From contig NC_091135.1 in NCBI RefSeq assembly GCF_041381155.1, positions 6,005,620 through 6,069,619 on the forward strand: DNA of 64,000 bases. Reading direction: 5' to 3'. The notes beneath the pieces are model-generated. The model had not been told where the DNA came from. It was given only the letters and a program-made list of their open reading frames with translations, and did not search any database. Below are positions 32,306-44,644 of the stretch, one piece after another. The position numbers and the translations under genes are program-made. Source of the stretch: Argopecten irradians. Lineage: Eukaryota > Mollusca > Bivalvia > Pectinida > Pectinidae. The number at the start of each line of letters is the position of its first letter. Within the stretch, counting starts at the first letter, position 1.

Positions 32306-33647
32306 GTAAGTCTTCTTCTCAAAATAGTGAAAATCTGATTTATTTATAGGAAAACTGGTTGAATTTTCATGAATTTTCAATGAATTTGAATGGCTTTAGA
32401 GATATCAATAGATTTATATTTATGTTCACCAATTTACATTTTTGACTTCTTCAGAAGTAATTTCAATGAAATTTTGCACAAACCTTCTAAGGCAAAAGGC
32501 CAATCAAAATGGTGAATCATATAATCCCCACCCCAAAGGGCAATCATGGAGGGGCCAAAGGGGTAAAATTGACTAAAATTTCAAAAATCTTCTCCACTCC
32601 CAGATGTGGTAGAATCAAATACTATTCATAGATAGAAAGGTCTTAAAAGGTCCTTTACAAAAATTATGAATTATATGACCCAAGGGTTTCATGTTTCCCT
32701 CTGGGGAGGGAGGTAAATTTACTATAGTTCATTTAGGGAAAACACATTTTTAAGCATTATTTGGTCATTTGTAATTAGTAATGAGTCAAATGTTGTAAGA
32801 ATTATCAGTTTGAAATGGCCATTATATTCACAGATTTGATGGAACAAATACTCTTTATAGATTAAAATGTCAAATTTATAAAATCACTGACTGACTTCAA
32901 AGGCTTGATGGGCCAATATATATTGTGTACATGTCTTTGTTTCATTCTGAATCCGAACTCAGGTGACCGGTAAGGTCCATAGGCCTCTTGCTTATACATT
33001 GTATGTGTAATAAGTTTATAAATCCCACTTGAGGTAGACTCAGTTGCCAGACACTGACTGCAGGTTGGTGTTTTTATCACAGGAACTCTGCATTTTTCCA
33101 CTTCCTGAAGCTTGCACATATCCTTAAATGACCCGTACTGGGAGGTGAAACAAAAAAAAAACAAAGAAACTAATAAATTGTTCAATATTTTGATTTTGTC
33201 TGAAGCCTGCTATATGGATAATCTGCCCTTGGTTTATATTTAGGCTCTCAGGATGTGGCCTGTGATGAAGAAACACTACACAAGTACAATGTTACACATA
33301 TCTTAAATGTGGCGTCATTTGTGGATGAACATTTCCCAAAAAGCTTCACCTACAAATCTATAAAGATAGACGACCACCCTGATTTTGAAATTACTAGAAC
33401 ATTTGACAGAGCTTTTCAGTTCATCGATCAAGGTCGTGCTTCAGAGAATGGTGTTGTGCTTGTCCATTGTAATGCCGGAGTTTCTCGAGCTGCGACCATC
33501 GTCATTGCTTACCTGATGAGCAGCGAGGGAATGACTCTTACACATGCCTATAGTCATGTCAAAGATAAACGTCCCGCGATTCGCCCCAATGATGGATTCC
33601 AAAGTAAGCTGAAAGCTTATGAAGAAGAACTGAAAAGACAGAATTGA
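32062..33647 (+). CDS. DUSP19: Dual-specificity phosphatase 19 (whole gene, one intron)
   Basis: Coding exons 32062-32305 and 33244-33647 join to 648 nt, 215 residues. The ATG at 32062 lies in CATCATGG (A at -3, G at +4) and gives MASGKKKSFCGSL. The N-terminal part (SNLKKTDTKVITVGGESYIE, then DMQVGEILPGLLL) resembles the leader of DUSP19. The catalytic domain follows: HILNVASFVDEHFP, YKSIKIDDHPDFEI with the likely general-acid Asp (124, 125 or 128), and HCNAGVSRAA with catalytic Cys157 and Arg163. All key residues are present. DUSP19 (SKRP1) is a small atypical phosphatase linked to JNK pathway control through MKK7. It lacks a MAPK-binding CH2 domain, as expected. Gene order around it gives no functional hint. 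Confidence 0.93.
32435..32790 (-). mobile_element. Pearl-like element fragment in the DUSP19 intron
   Basis: Reverse complement of the 2900-3260 region: CAATCAAAATGGTGAATCAT, AGATGTGGTAGAATCAAATA, GGTCCTTTACAAAAATTATG and CTCTGGGGAGGGAGG match in order on the other strand. It lacks the ACGG tail and terminal repeats. Likely an old fragment. Confidence 0.7.
33244..33647 (+). CDS. DUSP19: DUSP19 coding exon 2 (catalytic)
   Basis: Acceptor TATATTTAG. Encodes residues 82-215 with the HCxxGxxR loop HCNAGVSR and the AYLMSSEGMT helix. Stop TGA at 33645-33647. Confidence 0.92.
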
Positions 33648-34188
33648 TATTTTTCAGATTTTTTTTCTTTGCATCACCTTCAGTGTTCTTATTTATTTTG
33701 ATGATTAATTTATGTTGTTATTTACAGAATATTTATGTAACCCTTAATTCTAGTCTTATATAACAGACATTATCACATTATAAGATAGATGTCTTGTGAC
33801 TCACATGAGTAATATATTTTTGCATATGTCACTACTGTTATATAACCTGGGGTGGTTTTCATTGGCTTTGCTATCTTGGAGGAAATCAATTGTGATGTCA
33901 TGAATGTCATGACAGAAGCAAGAAAATGACGTCAAGAAAATTGACTTGATATCGGGATTCAAGGACAGCTGTACAAAATTACCGACTTGCTCTGCTGGAA
34001 TTTTGCAGCACATTTTGGCATTGACGTTCTTTAAGATGTAGGTTGTTGTAGTTATGTGATAAAAAGTATCCTTTGTTTATGTTAATTTCATATGAGATTT
34101 CATACAAATTGTCTGAGGTTTTTATTTTTGCTGCCCAAGGCTCCAAAAACAAATACTTTTAAGAAATGTTTTATAAAACTGCATATGA

Positions 34189-34194
34189 AATAAA
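34189..34194 (+). terminator. DUSP19 polyadenylation signal
   Basis: AATAAA about 540 bp after the stop codon. The 3' UTR between contains a weak inverted pair around TGTGATGTCAT and ATGACGTCAAG (33892-33935). Confidence 0.55.
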
Positions 34195-34473
34195 CACTCA
34201 TTTAAACTAAGATTCTATATTCATTAGATTTTTTATACATTGTATTTTTTTAATTTTTAACTGGATTATAAACACCTCAAGATACAAATTATTTCAGTAG
34301 GTTTGATAATGTATTGCTAACATACCCAGTAATTGTAATCTACATGTAATCATCTGCATAATATTACATATTCCCATATTAGAGAGTTATCTGCCCTTGT
34401 GTGTATATAGGTATTGATTGTGACGTAATGTTTTTGCAAGGCGGATCGTAACATCATGCTTTTCAGAGAAAAT

Positions 34474-34490
34474 GACACAAGTTCACTAAA
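34474..34490 (+). repeat. 17-bp target-site duplication, left copy
   Basis: GACACAAGTTCACTAAA, repeated exactly at 38687-38703 on the far side of the insertion. Confidence 0.85.
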
Positions 34491-37400
34491 CAAGAGGCCC
34501 ATGGGCCTTAACGGTCATCTGACTCATTGCACACAAACAACAAAGTCACAGTATAAAGTATTGGTTAACGATTAATATAAACAATACAAGGAACTCCTTA
34601 GTTGAATATGTAAGTTTCTGAAATAGGTAAATGTCATTCGTTGAACAAACTTGGTAGCCCTTCATCCATATATGGTTGTAACCCATTTTACGAATTTTAA
34701 AGCCAAATTTCAGCAAAGCTTCCATTTTGGACATCCGCCATACTATCCCCATGGGTCTTAGTTCGGTCCTTTATAAAAATATGATTGTCCTCACCTAAAG
34801 TTCCCCTTCAGAATCAATTAAAACCCCTATAGACCAATTTCCTCTGAGATTGGAGACCGAAATCTGAAAACAGGAAGTGGGCGAGCAGCTAAATTTAAGA
34901 AAATTTGCCCTTTTGGGGCCCCGCACCTCAGCCCCAAGGGGTCTGACCAGAGACTCATATATATAAAATAGGATTGTCCTTCCCCAATGATGTTTCACAC
35001 CAAATATGGATGAAATCCATCCAAGGATGAAGGACTAGTAGGATTTCAAAGCTTAGATTAAGAAAATTTCCCCTTTTTAGGCCCCGTCCCTCTGCCCTAG
35101 GGGGTCGGACCAGGCTCATTTATATAAAATATGATTGTCCTTCCCCAATGATGTTTCCACACCAAAATATGGATGAAATCCATCCAAGGATGAAGGAGGA
35201 GTAGGATCTAGCTTAAATTAAGAAAATTTGACCTTTTGGAGCCCCGCCCCTCTGCCCATAGTGGTCGGATCTATTTCATTTATATAAAATATGATTGTCC
35301 TTCCCCACTGATGTTTCACACCAAATATGGATGAAATCCATTCAAGGATGAAGGAGGAGTAGGATTTTTAAAGCTTAAATTAAGAAAATTTCCCCTTTTG
35401 GAGCCCCGCCCCTCTGCCCCCTAGGGGTCGACCAGGCTCATATTATATAAAATATGATTGTCCTTCCCCAATGATGTTTCACACCAAATATGGATGAAAT
35501 TCATACAAGGATGAAGGAGGAGTAGGATTTTAAATCTTAAATTAATAAAATTTTTCCTCTTTTGGAGCCCCGCCCCTCTGCCCCTAGGGGTCACCAGGCT
35601 CATTTATATAAAATATGATTGTCCATCCCCAACGATGTTTCACACCAAATATGGATGATATCACCATCCAAGGATGAAGGAGAAGTAGGATTTTAAAGCT
35701 AAAATTAAGAAAATTTGCCCTTTCGGGGCCCCACCCCTCAGCCCCTAGGGTTCGGACCAGGCTCATTTTATATATAATATGATTTTCCTTCCCCAATGAT
35801 AATTTTACACCAAATATAGATGAAATCCATTCAAGGATGAAAGAGGAGTAGGATTTTAAAGCTTACATTAAGAAAATTTGCCCTTTTGGGGCCCCACCCC
35901 TCAGCCCCTAGGGGTCGGACAAGGCTCATTTATATAAAATATGATTGTCCATCCCCAATGATGTTTCACACCTAATATGGATGAAATCCATCCAAGGATG
36001 AAGGAGGAGTAGGATTTTAAAGCTAAAATTAAGAAAATTTGCCCTTTGGGGCCCCATCCCTCAGCCCCAAGGGGTCGGACCAGGCTCATTTATATATAAA
36101 ATATGATTGTCCTTCCTCAATGATATTTTACACCAAATATAGATGAAAATCCATTCAAGGATGGAAAGAGGAGTAGGATTTTAAAGCTTTTAAATTAAGA
36201 AAATTTGCCTTTTTGGAGCCCCACCCCTCAGCCCCTAGGGGTCGGACAAGGCTCATTTATATAAAATATGATTGTCCATCCCCAATGATGTTTTCACACA
36301 CCAAATATGGATGAAATCCATCCAAGGATGAAGGAGGAGTAGGATTTTAAAGCTAAAATTAAGAAAATTTGCCCTTTTGGGGCCCCACCCCTCAGCCCCA
36401 AGGGGTCAGACCAGGCTCATTTATATAAAAATATGATTGTCCTTCCCCCAATGATGTTTCACACCAAATATGGATGAAATCCATTCAAGGATGAAGGAGG
36501 AGTAGGATTTTAAAGCTTAAATTAAGAAAATTTCCTCTTTTGGGCCCCATCCCTCAGCCCCTAGGGGTCGGACCAGGCTCATTTATATAAAATATGATTG
36601 TCCTTCCCCAACGATGTTTTACACCAAATATGGATGAAATCCATCCAAGGATGAAAGAGGAGTAGGATTTTAAAGCTTAAATTAAGAAAATTTGCCCTTT
36701 TGGGGCCCCACCCATCAGCCCTAGGGGTCGGACCAGGCTCATTTATATATAAAATATGATTGTCCTTCCCCAATGATGTTTCACACCAAATATGGATGAA
36801 AATCCATCCAAGGATGAAGGAGGAGTAGGATCTAGCTTAAATTAAGAAAATTTGACCTTTTGGAGCCCCGCCCCTCTGCCCATAGTTGGTCAGATCTATT
36901 TCATTTATATAAAATATGATTGTCCTTCCCCACTGATGTTTCACACCAAATATGGATGAAATCCATTCAAGGATGAAGGAGGAGTAGGATTTTAAAGCTT
37001 AAATTAAGAAAATTTCCCCTTTTGGAGCCCCGCCCCTCTGCCCCTAGGGGTAGGACCAGGCTCATTTATATAAAATATGATTGTCCTTCCCCAATGATGT
37101 TTCACACCAAATATGGATGAAATTCATACAAGGATGAAGGAGGAGTAGGATTTTAAATCTTAAATTAATAAAATTTCCTCTTTTGGAGCCCCGCCCCTCT
37201 GCCCCCTAGGGGTCACCAGGCTCATTTATATAAAATATGATTGTCCATCCCCAACGATGTTTCACACCAAATATGGATGATATCCATCCAAGGATGAAGG
37301 AGAAGTAGGATTTTAAAGCTAAAATTAAGAAAAAATTTGCCCTTTCGGGGGCCCCACCCCTCAGCCCCTAGGGTTTCGGACCAGGCTCATTTATATATAA

Positions 37401-38686
37401 TATGATTTTCCTTCCCCAATGATATTTTACACCAAAATATAGATGAAATCCATTCAAGGATGAAAGAGGAGTAGGATTTTAAAGCTTACATTAAGAAAAT
37501 TTGCCCTTTTGGGGCCCCACCCCTCAGCCCCTAGGGGTCGACAAGGCTCATTTATATAAAATATGATTGTCCATCCCCAATGATGTTTCACACCTAATAT
37601 GGATGAAATCCATCCAAGGATGAAGGAGGAGTAGGATTTTAAAGCTAAAATTAAGAAAATTTGCCCTTTGGGGCCCCACCCCTCAGCCCCAAGGGGTCGG
37701 ACCAGGCTCATTTATATAAAATATGATTGTCCTTCCCCAATGATATTTTACACCAAATATAGATGAAATCCATTCAAGGATGAAAGAGGAGTAGGATTTT
37801 AAAAGCTTAAATTAAGAAAATTTGCCTTTTTGGGGCCCCACCCCTCAGCCCCTAGGGGTCGGACAAGGCTCATTTATATAAATAAATATGATTGTCCATC
37901 CCCAATGATGTTTCACACCAAATATGGATGAAATCCATCCAAGGATGAAGGAGGAGTAGGATTTTAAAGCTAAAATTAAGAAAATTTGCCCTTTTGGGGC
38001 CCCACCCCTCAGCCCCTAGGGGTCAGACCAGGCTCATTTATATAAAATATGATTGTCCATTCCCCAATGATGTTTCACACCCAAATATGGATGAAATCCA
38101 TTCAAGGATGAAGGAGGAGTAGGATTTTAAAGCTTAAATTAAGAAAATTTCCTCTTTTGGGCCCCATCCCTCAGCCCCTAGGGGTCGGACCAGGCTCATT
38201 TATATAAAATATGATTGTCCTTCCCCAACGATGTTTTACACCAAATATGGATGAAATCCATCCAAGGATGAAAGAGGAGTAGGATTTTTAAAGCTTAAAT
38301 TAAGAAAATTTGCCCTTTTGGGGCCCCACCCATCAGCCCCTAGGGGTCGGACAAGGCTCATTTTATATAAAATATGATTGTCCATCCCCAATGATGTTTT
38401 ACAACCAAATATGGATGAAATCCATCTAAGGATGAAGGAGGAGTAGGATTTTAAAGCTGAAATTAAGAAAATTTGCCCTTTTGGGGCCCCCACCCCTCAG
38501 CGCTAAGGGGTCGGACCAGGCTCATTTATATAAAATATGATTGTCCTTCCCCAATGATGTTTCACACCAAATATGGATGTAATCCGCTCAAGGGTTAAGG
38601 AGGAGTAGGCTTTTGTATAAATAGTCTTACGCACGACGCACGGCGCACGGCGGACGGCGGACGGCGCACGGCGCACGGAGCACGAC
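34491..38686 (+). mobile_element. 4.2-kb satellite-bearing element (pearl-like)
   Basis: The leader CAAGAGGCCCATGGGCCTTA is followed by AACGGTCATCTGACTC; from memory this start is very common in bivalve genomes. Next come a unique ~300 bp, about 24 satellite units of about 162 bp, and a tail of ACGGCGCACGGCGGACGG type repeats. Leader, satellite core and ACRG tail match the pearl plan, but the 17-bp flanking duplication is not typical of Helitron-type insertion. No coding capacity. Confidence 0.8.
34880..38610 (+). repeat. 162-bp satellite array, about 24 units, with 1.62-kb higher-order repeat
   Basis: Each unit has ATATGATTGTCCTTCCCCAA, TGATGTTTCACACCAAATAT, AAGGATGAAGGAGGAGTAGG, TTAAATTAAGAAAATTTG and GGGGCCCCACCCCTCAGCCC. 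Marker variants recur at a distance of 1617-1627 bp: GGATCTAGCTTAAATT (35205, 36829), CCATAG.GGTC.GATCTATTT (35254, 36880), TTTCGGGGCCCC-type (35722, 37343), GCTTACATTAAG (35859, 37481), CCCACCCATCAGCC (36709, 38327). So ten monomers were duplicated as a block. Confidence 0.9.
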
Positions 38687-38703
38687 GACACAAGTTCACT
38701 AAA
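38687..38703 (+). repeat. 17-bp target-site duplication, right copy
   Basis: GACACAAGTTCACTAAA, identical to 34474-34490. Confidence 0.85.
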
Positions 38704-38776
38704 TAATGACGTCATAATGGATGCCTATATATATATCCACAAGGGAGGTAACTCTGCAATATGCAAAGACAGAATA

Positions 38777-40050
38777 AAACTTTATTTGTTTTATATTAGA
38801 CTGTTTTCAGTTGAATCCTCATTTTTACTTAAGATCTGACTAACCAGCTCAGACAATCACCTTCTAAATCAAATTTATGAATTTGTTTTTTTAATTAACT
38901 ATAGAAAAGTCACTTTAATTTTTTTATTAAATCTGGTAAATGTTGTGGAACCATTAATTCATCAGGACTGCAGTAAATTGGGATGTTTTAGTGTGAGGAA
39001 ATTTTGACTTTGTTGTATCGAAATTAGGTGGTTAAATTTTGGTATGTTTAAATTTGGCGTTTCCATATGTTCTTTCAAGTTTTGACCCATAACTTTGATC
39101 AGAAGAAAAAAATACAATTTTGAAGTTGTATTTGTGCTTCATAACGCAATGACCCTTTTGTCTATATGCATATAGATCAACAGATGTGATTGAAGTCATA
39201 TCATCTTGAAACTAACACAACCCTTTAGAATATTGACTTCAATAGAAAATTAGAAGTGCTTAATATTCACATACCTACATGTATAAATACATTTTTTCAC
39301 AAAAGAAAGAAGAGATCGTACAGATAACCATATTTTCTGGTTGACAGAGCATACCATTTATGTTTACGTAATATGATAAGATACTTATCCATGCAGGCGT
39401 ACATGATCATATTAGTAACTAACCTCATATAGTTATTGATACATGAAGTCAAATTTTTGTGTGTTAAATTTTTTGTCCTTTCATATCAAAGGACAACTAA
39501 GCCAAAATATGACCACATCACAAATATCCCAATTTACGGTATTCATGTAGCTTTTAAACATATTTATTGTTGTGCATATTTTTCAAATTATGAAATTACG
39601 ATTGAATTATTTTATTAATTACAGAACCTGTAATTTGTTATCTAGTGAGGGACATACTGTAACAATACTTCTAAGTGTAATATGATTGCCTGGTATAATA
39701 AAATGATAGGACAAAAGCATGATGAAGTCAGGAACGGGAGATAGTAGCAAATTAAAAAGCAAATTTCTTATCTTAACTTTTAATCATGAAACGTTTTTAA
39801 GCATGTGATTATGTATAATCTTAAGATTGCTATTGTTTCTGAAATACAAAATCTAATATGAACACTCACTTGTGACTAAACTATATTAAAGTATTATCAT
39901 TTATAAGCAATATGTTGGATATATGACTTTCAAATGCCAACATAAAAAAGTTTCAAACAATTATGAGTGGTGCATGCTCTTTGAAATATCCATACCCTTG
40001 AATACAGAGTATTTGATGGTCGGTAGTAACATATACATACATGTTACATA
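38777..40050. other. Intergenic, nothing recognised
   Basis: AT-rich. The short open frames here have no family resemblance. Confidence 0.4.
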
Positions 40051-40054
40051 TCGT

Positions 40055-40285
40055 ATAGCCAGTTATTTTCATGGACCAAAATTTTCACAATTTGATCTAA
40101 AAAGGAGAATATCATATGTTAGTGATTTTAAATTTTCACGATATGGATTGAATTAAAGAAAGATATCATTCAACCATTTTTCAATATTTCACAGATTCAA
40201 TTTTTTGTGATCCTAGTAATGTCCCGCAAAATCGCGAAAATTTCATCTCACAAAAATAACCGGCAATTTAGTGCTAGCTGCTGGA
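40055..40285. mobile_element. MITE-like element related to 1222-1460
   Basis: The left end ATAGCCAGTTATTTTCATGG and the right end AAAAATAACCGGCAATTTAG are inverted (TAGCCAGTTATTTT against AAAATAACCGGC). The interior holds TTTTCACGATATGGATTG and ATCGCGAAAATTTCATCTC. Boundaries approximate. Confidence 0.5.
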
Positions 40286-40289
40286 CAGT

Positions 40290-43200
40290 TAACACAATGC
40301 AATCTCTTTGTAATGAGTTCTTTTTTTCCACTGAGCTGTTTATAATGCACAGGGGAGATAACTCTAAAGCCAGGAGCAGATAACTCTAGAGAAAAGTTTG
40401 TTTTTATTCTCCTTTCTATTTTCTTATTGTTATGTGCAAAACTAATCCTGTGCAATATTTTGTTGTGTAAAGCAAACAGTGCAATTGTACTTTACATGTA
40501 CATCTAAATCCATTTTAAATACTGTAGTTGTAAAACTTTATTTATTTAACTTTAAATGCTTTTTATATATAAAAATAAATTGATATCTGTGATAACTTGA
40601 AGAATGTGTTTGTTTGTTTCATTATCAAATATATTAGCATTTAAAACATATCTTACAGGAAAACTATTTAAGTATAAGTCAGCAGTCGTCCATTGGAAAG
40701 CTTGGCAATGCTATATAGTCAAAATTGCCTCTTAACTAGAAAAACATTGCCTGGTGTGCTTGATACAGTGCTCAAGATCAATTTTTGGAAGGGTTAATTG
40801 GGGTAATTGCACCTGTACTTGCACTTTTGAAAAGGGAGGGTAAAACTCCATACAAACAAAACTTTTAACAGATATAATGGTTAACAGTAAAAAATATTTA
40901 AGGACTTTTGAAAAAGACCTTTTTGTCATTTATGATTGAAATCAAATTTAGTTCAATCGATATGAATATCAAATGTTCTGTGCTACAACTTTGGAACAAT
41001 AGCTAACTGATCATTTACCATCACTAATGATTTGAAGTAATAATTCATTAAATTGAGATATGTCTGAATCAGAACAGAACACGGTCCAGAGTCGAATTAA
41101 AAAATATGGATTTCAGGTAATTCCCACAATACCTCTGCCTCAAGTCTGATCAAATTTCATGTTCATTTCATGCATAATACAATTTTTGAATGAGGAATCA
41201 AATATCATTTTAAAACAAAATTGAGATTTTTCAAGGCTGTTTAGTGAATCTCAAGGACTTTTCGAGGCCAAACTCTTAATTTACGGACTTTCAATTTAAG
41301 GCCAACACATAAATTCAAGGATTTTCAAGGCCTGTACCCACCATGTATCATATAATATGTTTGAAAAAGTTGTATGATTACAGTGTTAAGTAATAAATGA
41401 TTTTACTAAATTTCTTCTGATTTTGTTTCTGGATGCATATGGAAGCGCTCATAATTGGGTGGGGTATTTTGTAGGGGTAATTTGTACACGTTCATACAAT
41501 TTTTAGAGGAAATTGACAGATTTTCAATGGGTATTTTACCCGTGTACCCATCTGAACTAACTGGAGCACTATTGATGTATCTCTATCGACCACTGAGGAT
41601 GTACATTGTAGATAGATCTATACATGCAAAGGGAATTAACTCTGATATATGAAAATAGATTCCAGACAATTGCCTATCTGAAGTCCTAGATGGGACAATG
41701 CTAGTGGTATATATCTACAAAGTTACAAGTTGTTTATTGTTTCAATATGTTTACTCATTTGTAACAGAGTACAGTATAATGGCTAAGACCTTTATATATA
41801 CGTTGTACATGTATACATACTTTTTTTTTCAAAAGACAACCATAAACCAACATTCATTTTTAAATTCATAATTTATTCAACTTTCTTTTATACTGGAGAC
41901 AAATTTTCTAGGGTTTCTAAACACTTACACGTTATTGTCATTGTCAGTTCGAGCAAGTTTTAAAAACTTTTCTCCCCGACAACCCTACAGGTTAATGGAA
42001 CGAGCTATAGAGGAATCCATTTTCCCATCATGGGGTTGGCAGGTGTTGAGTACGCAGTTTTTGAGATGTAATATGTCGACAATGACGTTCTCACTCATCC
42101 CCACATGTTCCAACATATACAAAGAATTCGCCTGTAAAGCTATGGATAATCATTATATAAAAATGATAGATTTTTTTCTTTTCTTCTAACAATGTATATA
42201 TTTTTTCGTATATAACTTGATTTGATCTCTATCATGTACGTATATAATGAGACATATATGAGCAGATTGGTTTCTCCCTGTGCTAACTAATTAGCACATA
42301 CACAACTGGCAAGACCCAGTGAGAGTCATTACCATATAACCAGTCATTTTTGCAGAGAGGATAATATTTTTGCCATTTTGATGGACATAATTGTAATAGA
42401 GAAAATATAATAACGAAATCATAAGTGATGAGCAAAAATATATACATATATACTCCTGCTTTGTGTGGAAATTTTAAATCATTAGAATTTAATTTTCTGG
42501 CTTTAAGTCAAAATCGTAATATTTTCAACCTGCAAACATACCTGGCTATACAATGTATATGGTGACAGGCCGAGCTAGCTGATTGGTTAATACAGGGGAA
42601 AGTGACCATGATCTGTCTGATATGTCAATTATAAATATGGGACTTGCGCAAGAAAAAGAAACTCTTTCAAGTTAATACATAGACAGCTACAGGAAATATA
42701 CACAAAATGCAACCGATTATGCATGAAACTCTTCCAAAAAGAGGTACAAAAAGAAGCAAGTTAAACTTGTCGGGGTAAATGTAGTACCACTATATTTAGA
42801 AGCTTAAGTCAAACAGAATTTCACAAATACACGTACATTCCAATAATATATTAAACACCAATTGACTAGCAAGTTTCGTATCATCGAAACCTTGTAAAAT
42901 AAACAATTAAAACATCTGATACCAATGGGGTAAAATTGGTTAAAACACGTACAAACAGGAAATAGGTGGACACATTTTCACACTAAAGGGGGACAACTCT
43001 TCAGAAGTTACCATGCCAACAAGGGTAGAATTAAAAGGAGAATCAAAGATGAAAAGCTCTGATGTGGGATTATGCTCTCATACACATACAATCTAAACAA
43101 GTCAGCTTCATTTTATTACAGCAATACATCCTACTAAATATAACTCAAAATCTGTATCTCAGAATTATAAAATTAAAATCTATAAATTTTTGCATTGATA

Positions 43201-43965
43201 AAATTGTGGCTGATAACTAATTATAAGCTGGTATCAAAAGTCCTGATGTGAATAAAACTAAGTAAAAATCATGTTAAAACAGCATTTATGATTTTGTATT
43301 TGCTTTAACATTCTGAAAAATACTTTTTTTCGAACATGATTGTAAATTACCAGTATGCCAACGATGAGAAATGAAATTTTGACACATGTAAAATGTTAAC
43401 TGGCATATCATAAATGTAGCATCTGGATCTGCTAAACACTACCTGCATTTTTTCAAACAATTACGACTTACATATACCATATTCTTGGTAAAATATGGTA
43501 ACACACATACAGCATCTAATGGTTTCTCTCTACAAAACAAATAATCACAATCTTACCATGTAAACAAGTCATTATATCAGAGACAGAAATATCTTTGTAA
43601 TATGAACTTTAACCAGCAGTATATTTTCTTAAAATTGCTTTCGCCAGTCAAATTGCCTTTTAATACTTTGTTCATACAATTTGGAAGGGCAAAATTGTCA
43701 AAGTTATCTTTCTCAACACTATTGGTAAATTATGTCAAAATACCTTGCATGAAATGCTGATTTAAAGAATAATATCAGATTAATTGACCGTAAAAAATAC
43801 TTTAATTTCCCATGTTGCTTTATTCCCCCTAAAAGATTGTTAAATAAAAGAACATTTATCATAAATGTTTCATACTGATTATGTATAGGCAGACAACCAG
43901 AAAGTTTGCATCATGGTTTCAAGCGATAAATTGTCTAATCTTTGAAAACACCAACTTATAAAAAA
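40290..43965. other. Non-coding stretch between DUSP19 and the MRL gene
   Basis: No exon or array found. Several short open frames (for example 41455-41652 and 41935-42189) look random. Part of this may be downstream sequence of the minus-strand MRL gene. Confidence 0.4.
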
Positions 43966-43969
43966 ATAG

Positions 43970-44275
43970 ACTTGTAATTCTGCTCCATTACGTTCAATAC
44001 TCTACCATACATTCCAATACATGATCCAACAACTCCACATTCAGGGTCATGATCACCTCAGCATGACCCTTGACCTAAAATCAGAACATCTCATGTAGTA
44101 GTAGTCGTTAAAACATTCGAGAGATGCAATCACACCAAAAGTTTCATAAGTGGCATACACATTGGCTAACTATATATAGGGGTCAGGCTAAGGTGACCCA
44201 CAACAGGGAGTTTTTACCTGTAAATCTTGTATTGGAGCGTATCACAGAGCATCAAAGTGGAGCAGAATTACAAGT
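43970..44275. mobile_element. MITE with ~50-bp diverged terminal inverted repeats
   Basis: The left end ACTTGTAATTCTGCTCCA pairs with the right end TGGAGCAGAATTACAAGT exactly for 18 bases. Weaker pairing continues to ATTCCAATAC/GTATTGGAGC. About 306 bp. The interior has GGGTCATGATCACC and AGCATGACCCTTGACC. Non-coding. Confidence 0.75.
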
Positions 44276-44468
44276 TAAATTTTAATAAGATTGGGAAAGT
44301 GCATAAAACTAGCTTGTCAGACAATTGGGATTATTGATACTCCAAGTACTCTAACAAAATTGAATTATTAGGAAATTATTAAATGTATTGTACTTTTGAA
44401 ATTGCGTGATGGCATCAATTTTTGTGAAACTGAATTATTCATATAGAAGATTACGCTGTATTTGATGT

Positions 44469-44644
44469 ACTGTATTAGACCCTATAAGTGCCCCTCCTCT
44501 TTTTAGGCCTAATTTCAATTGTCGGGCATAAGACCAAAACTATCAAAACTGTATAGATTTGCAATAATTTCGTCTTATTAAGCACCATCTCATTTTTTTC
44601 AATTTTTTAAACGCCCTGGGCGCTTATTAGGTCAAATATGGTAT
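44469..44644 (+). mobile_element. MITE family G, copy 1
   Basis: The left end ACTGTATTAGACCCTATAAG and the right end, reversed, CCATATTTGACCTAATAAGC give about 25 bp of imperfect inverted repeat with GTGCCC/GCGCCC. The interior CCAAAACTATCAAAACTGTA and TTTGCAATAATTTCGTCTTA is shared, reversed, with 61465-61633. Confidence 0.75.

Larger units (their letters stand above)
34369..38776. mobile_element. MITE family A copy split by a satellite element
   Basis: The left half (34369-34490) has TATTAGAGAGTTATCTGCCC and GGTATTGATTGTGACGTAAT. The right half (38687-38776) has AATGACGTCATAATGGATGC, GGGAGGTAACTCTGCAATAT and GCAAAGACAGAATA. Joined around the insertion these give the same layout as the copy at 11595-11783. 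The insertion in its middle dates the MITE as older. Confidence 0.85.

Noticed and set aside
33885-33945. Further MITE family A copy in the DUSP19 3' UTR
   Set aside because: Only short TGTGATGTCAT/ATGACGTCAAG similarity; the outer arms are not recognisable.
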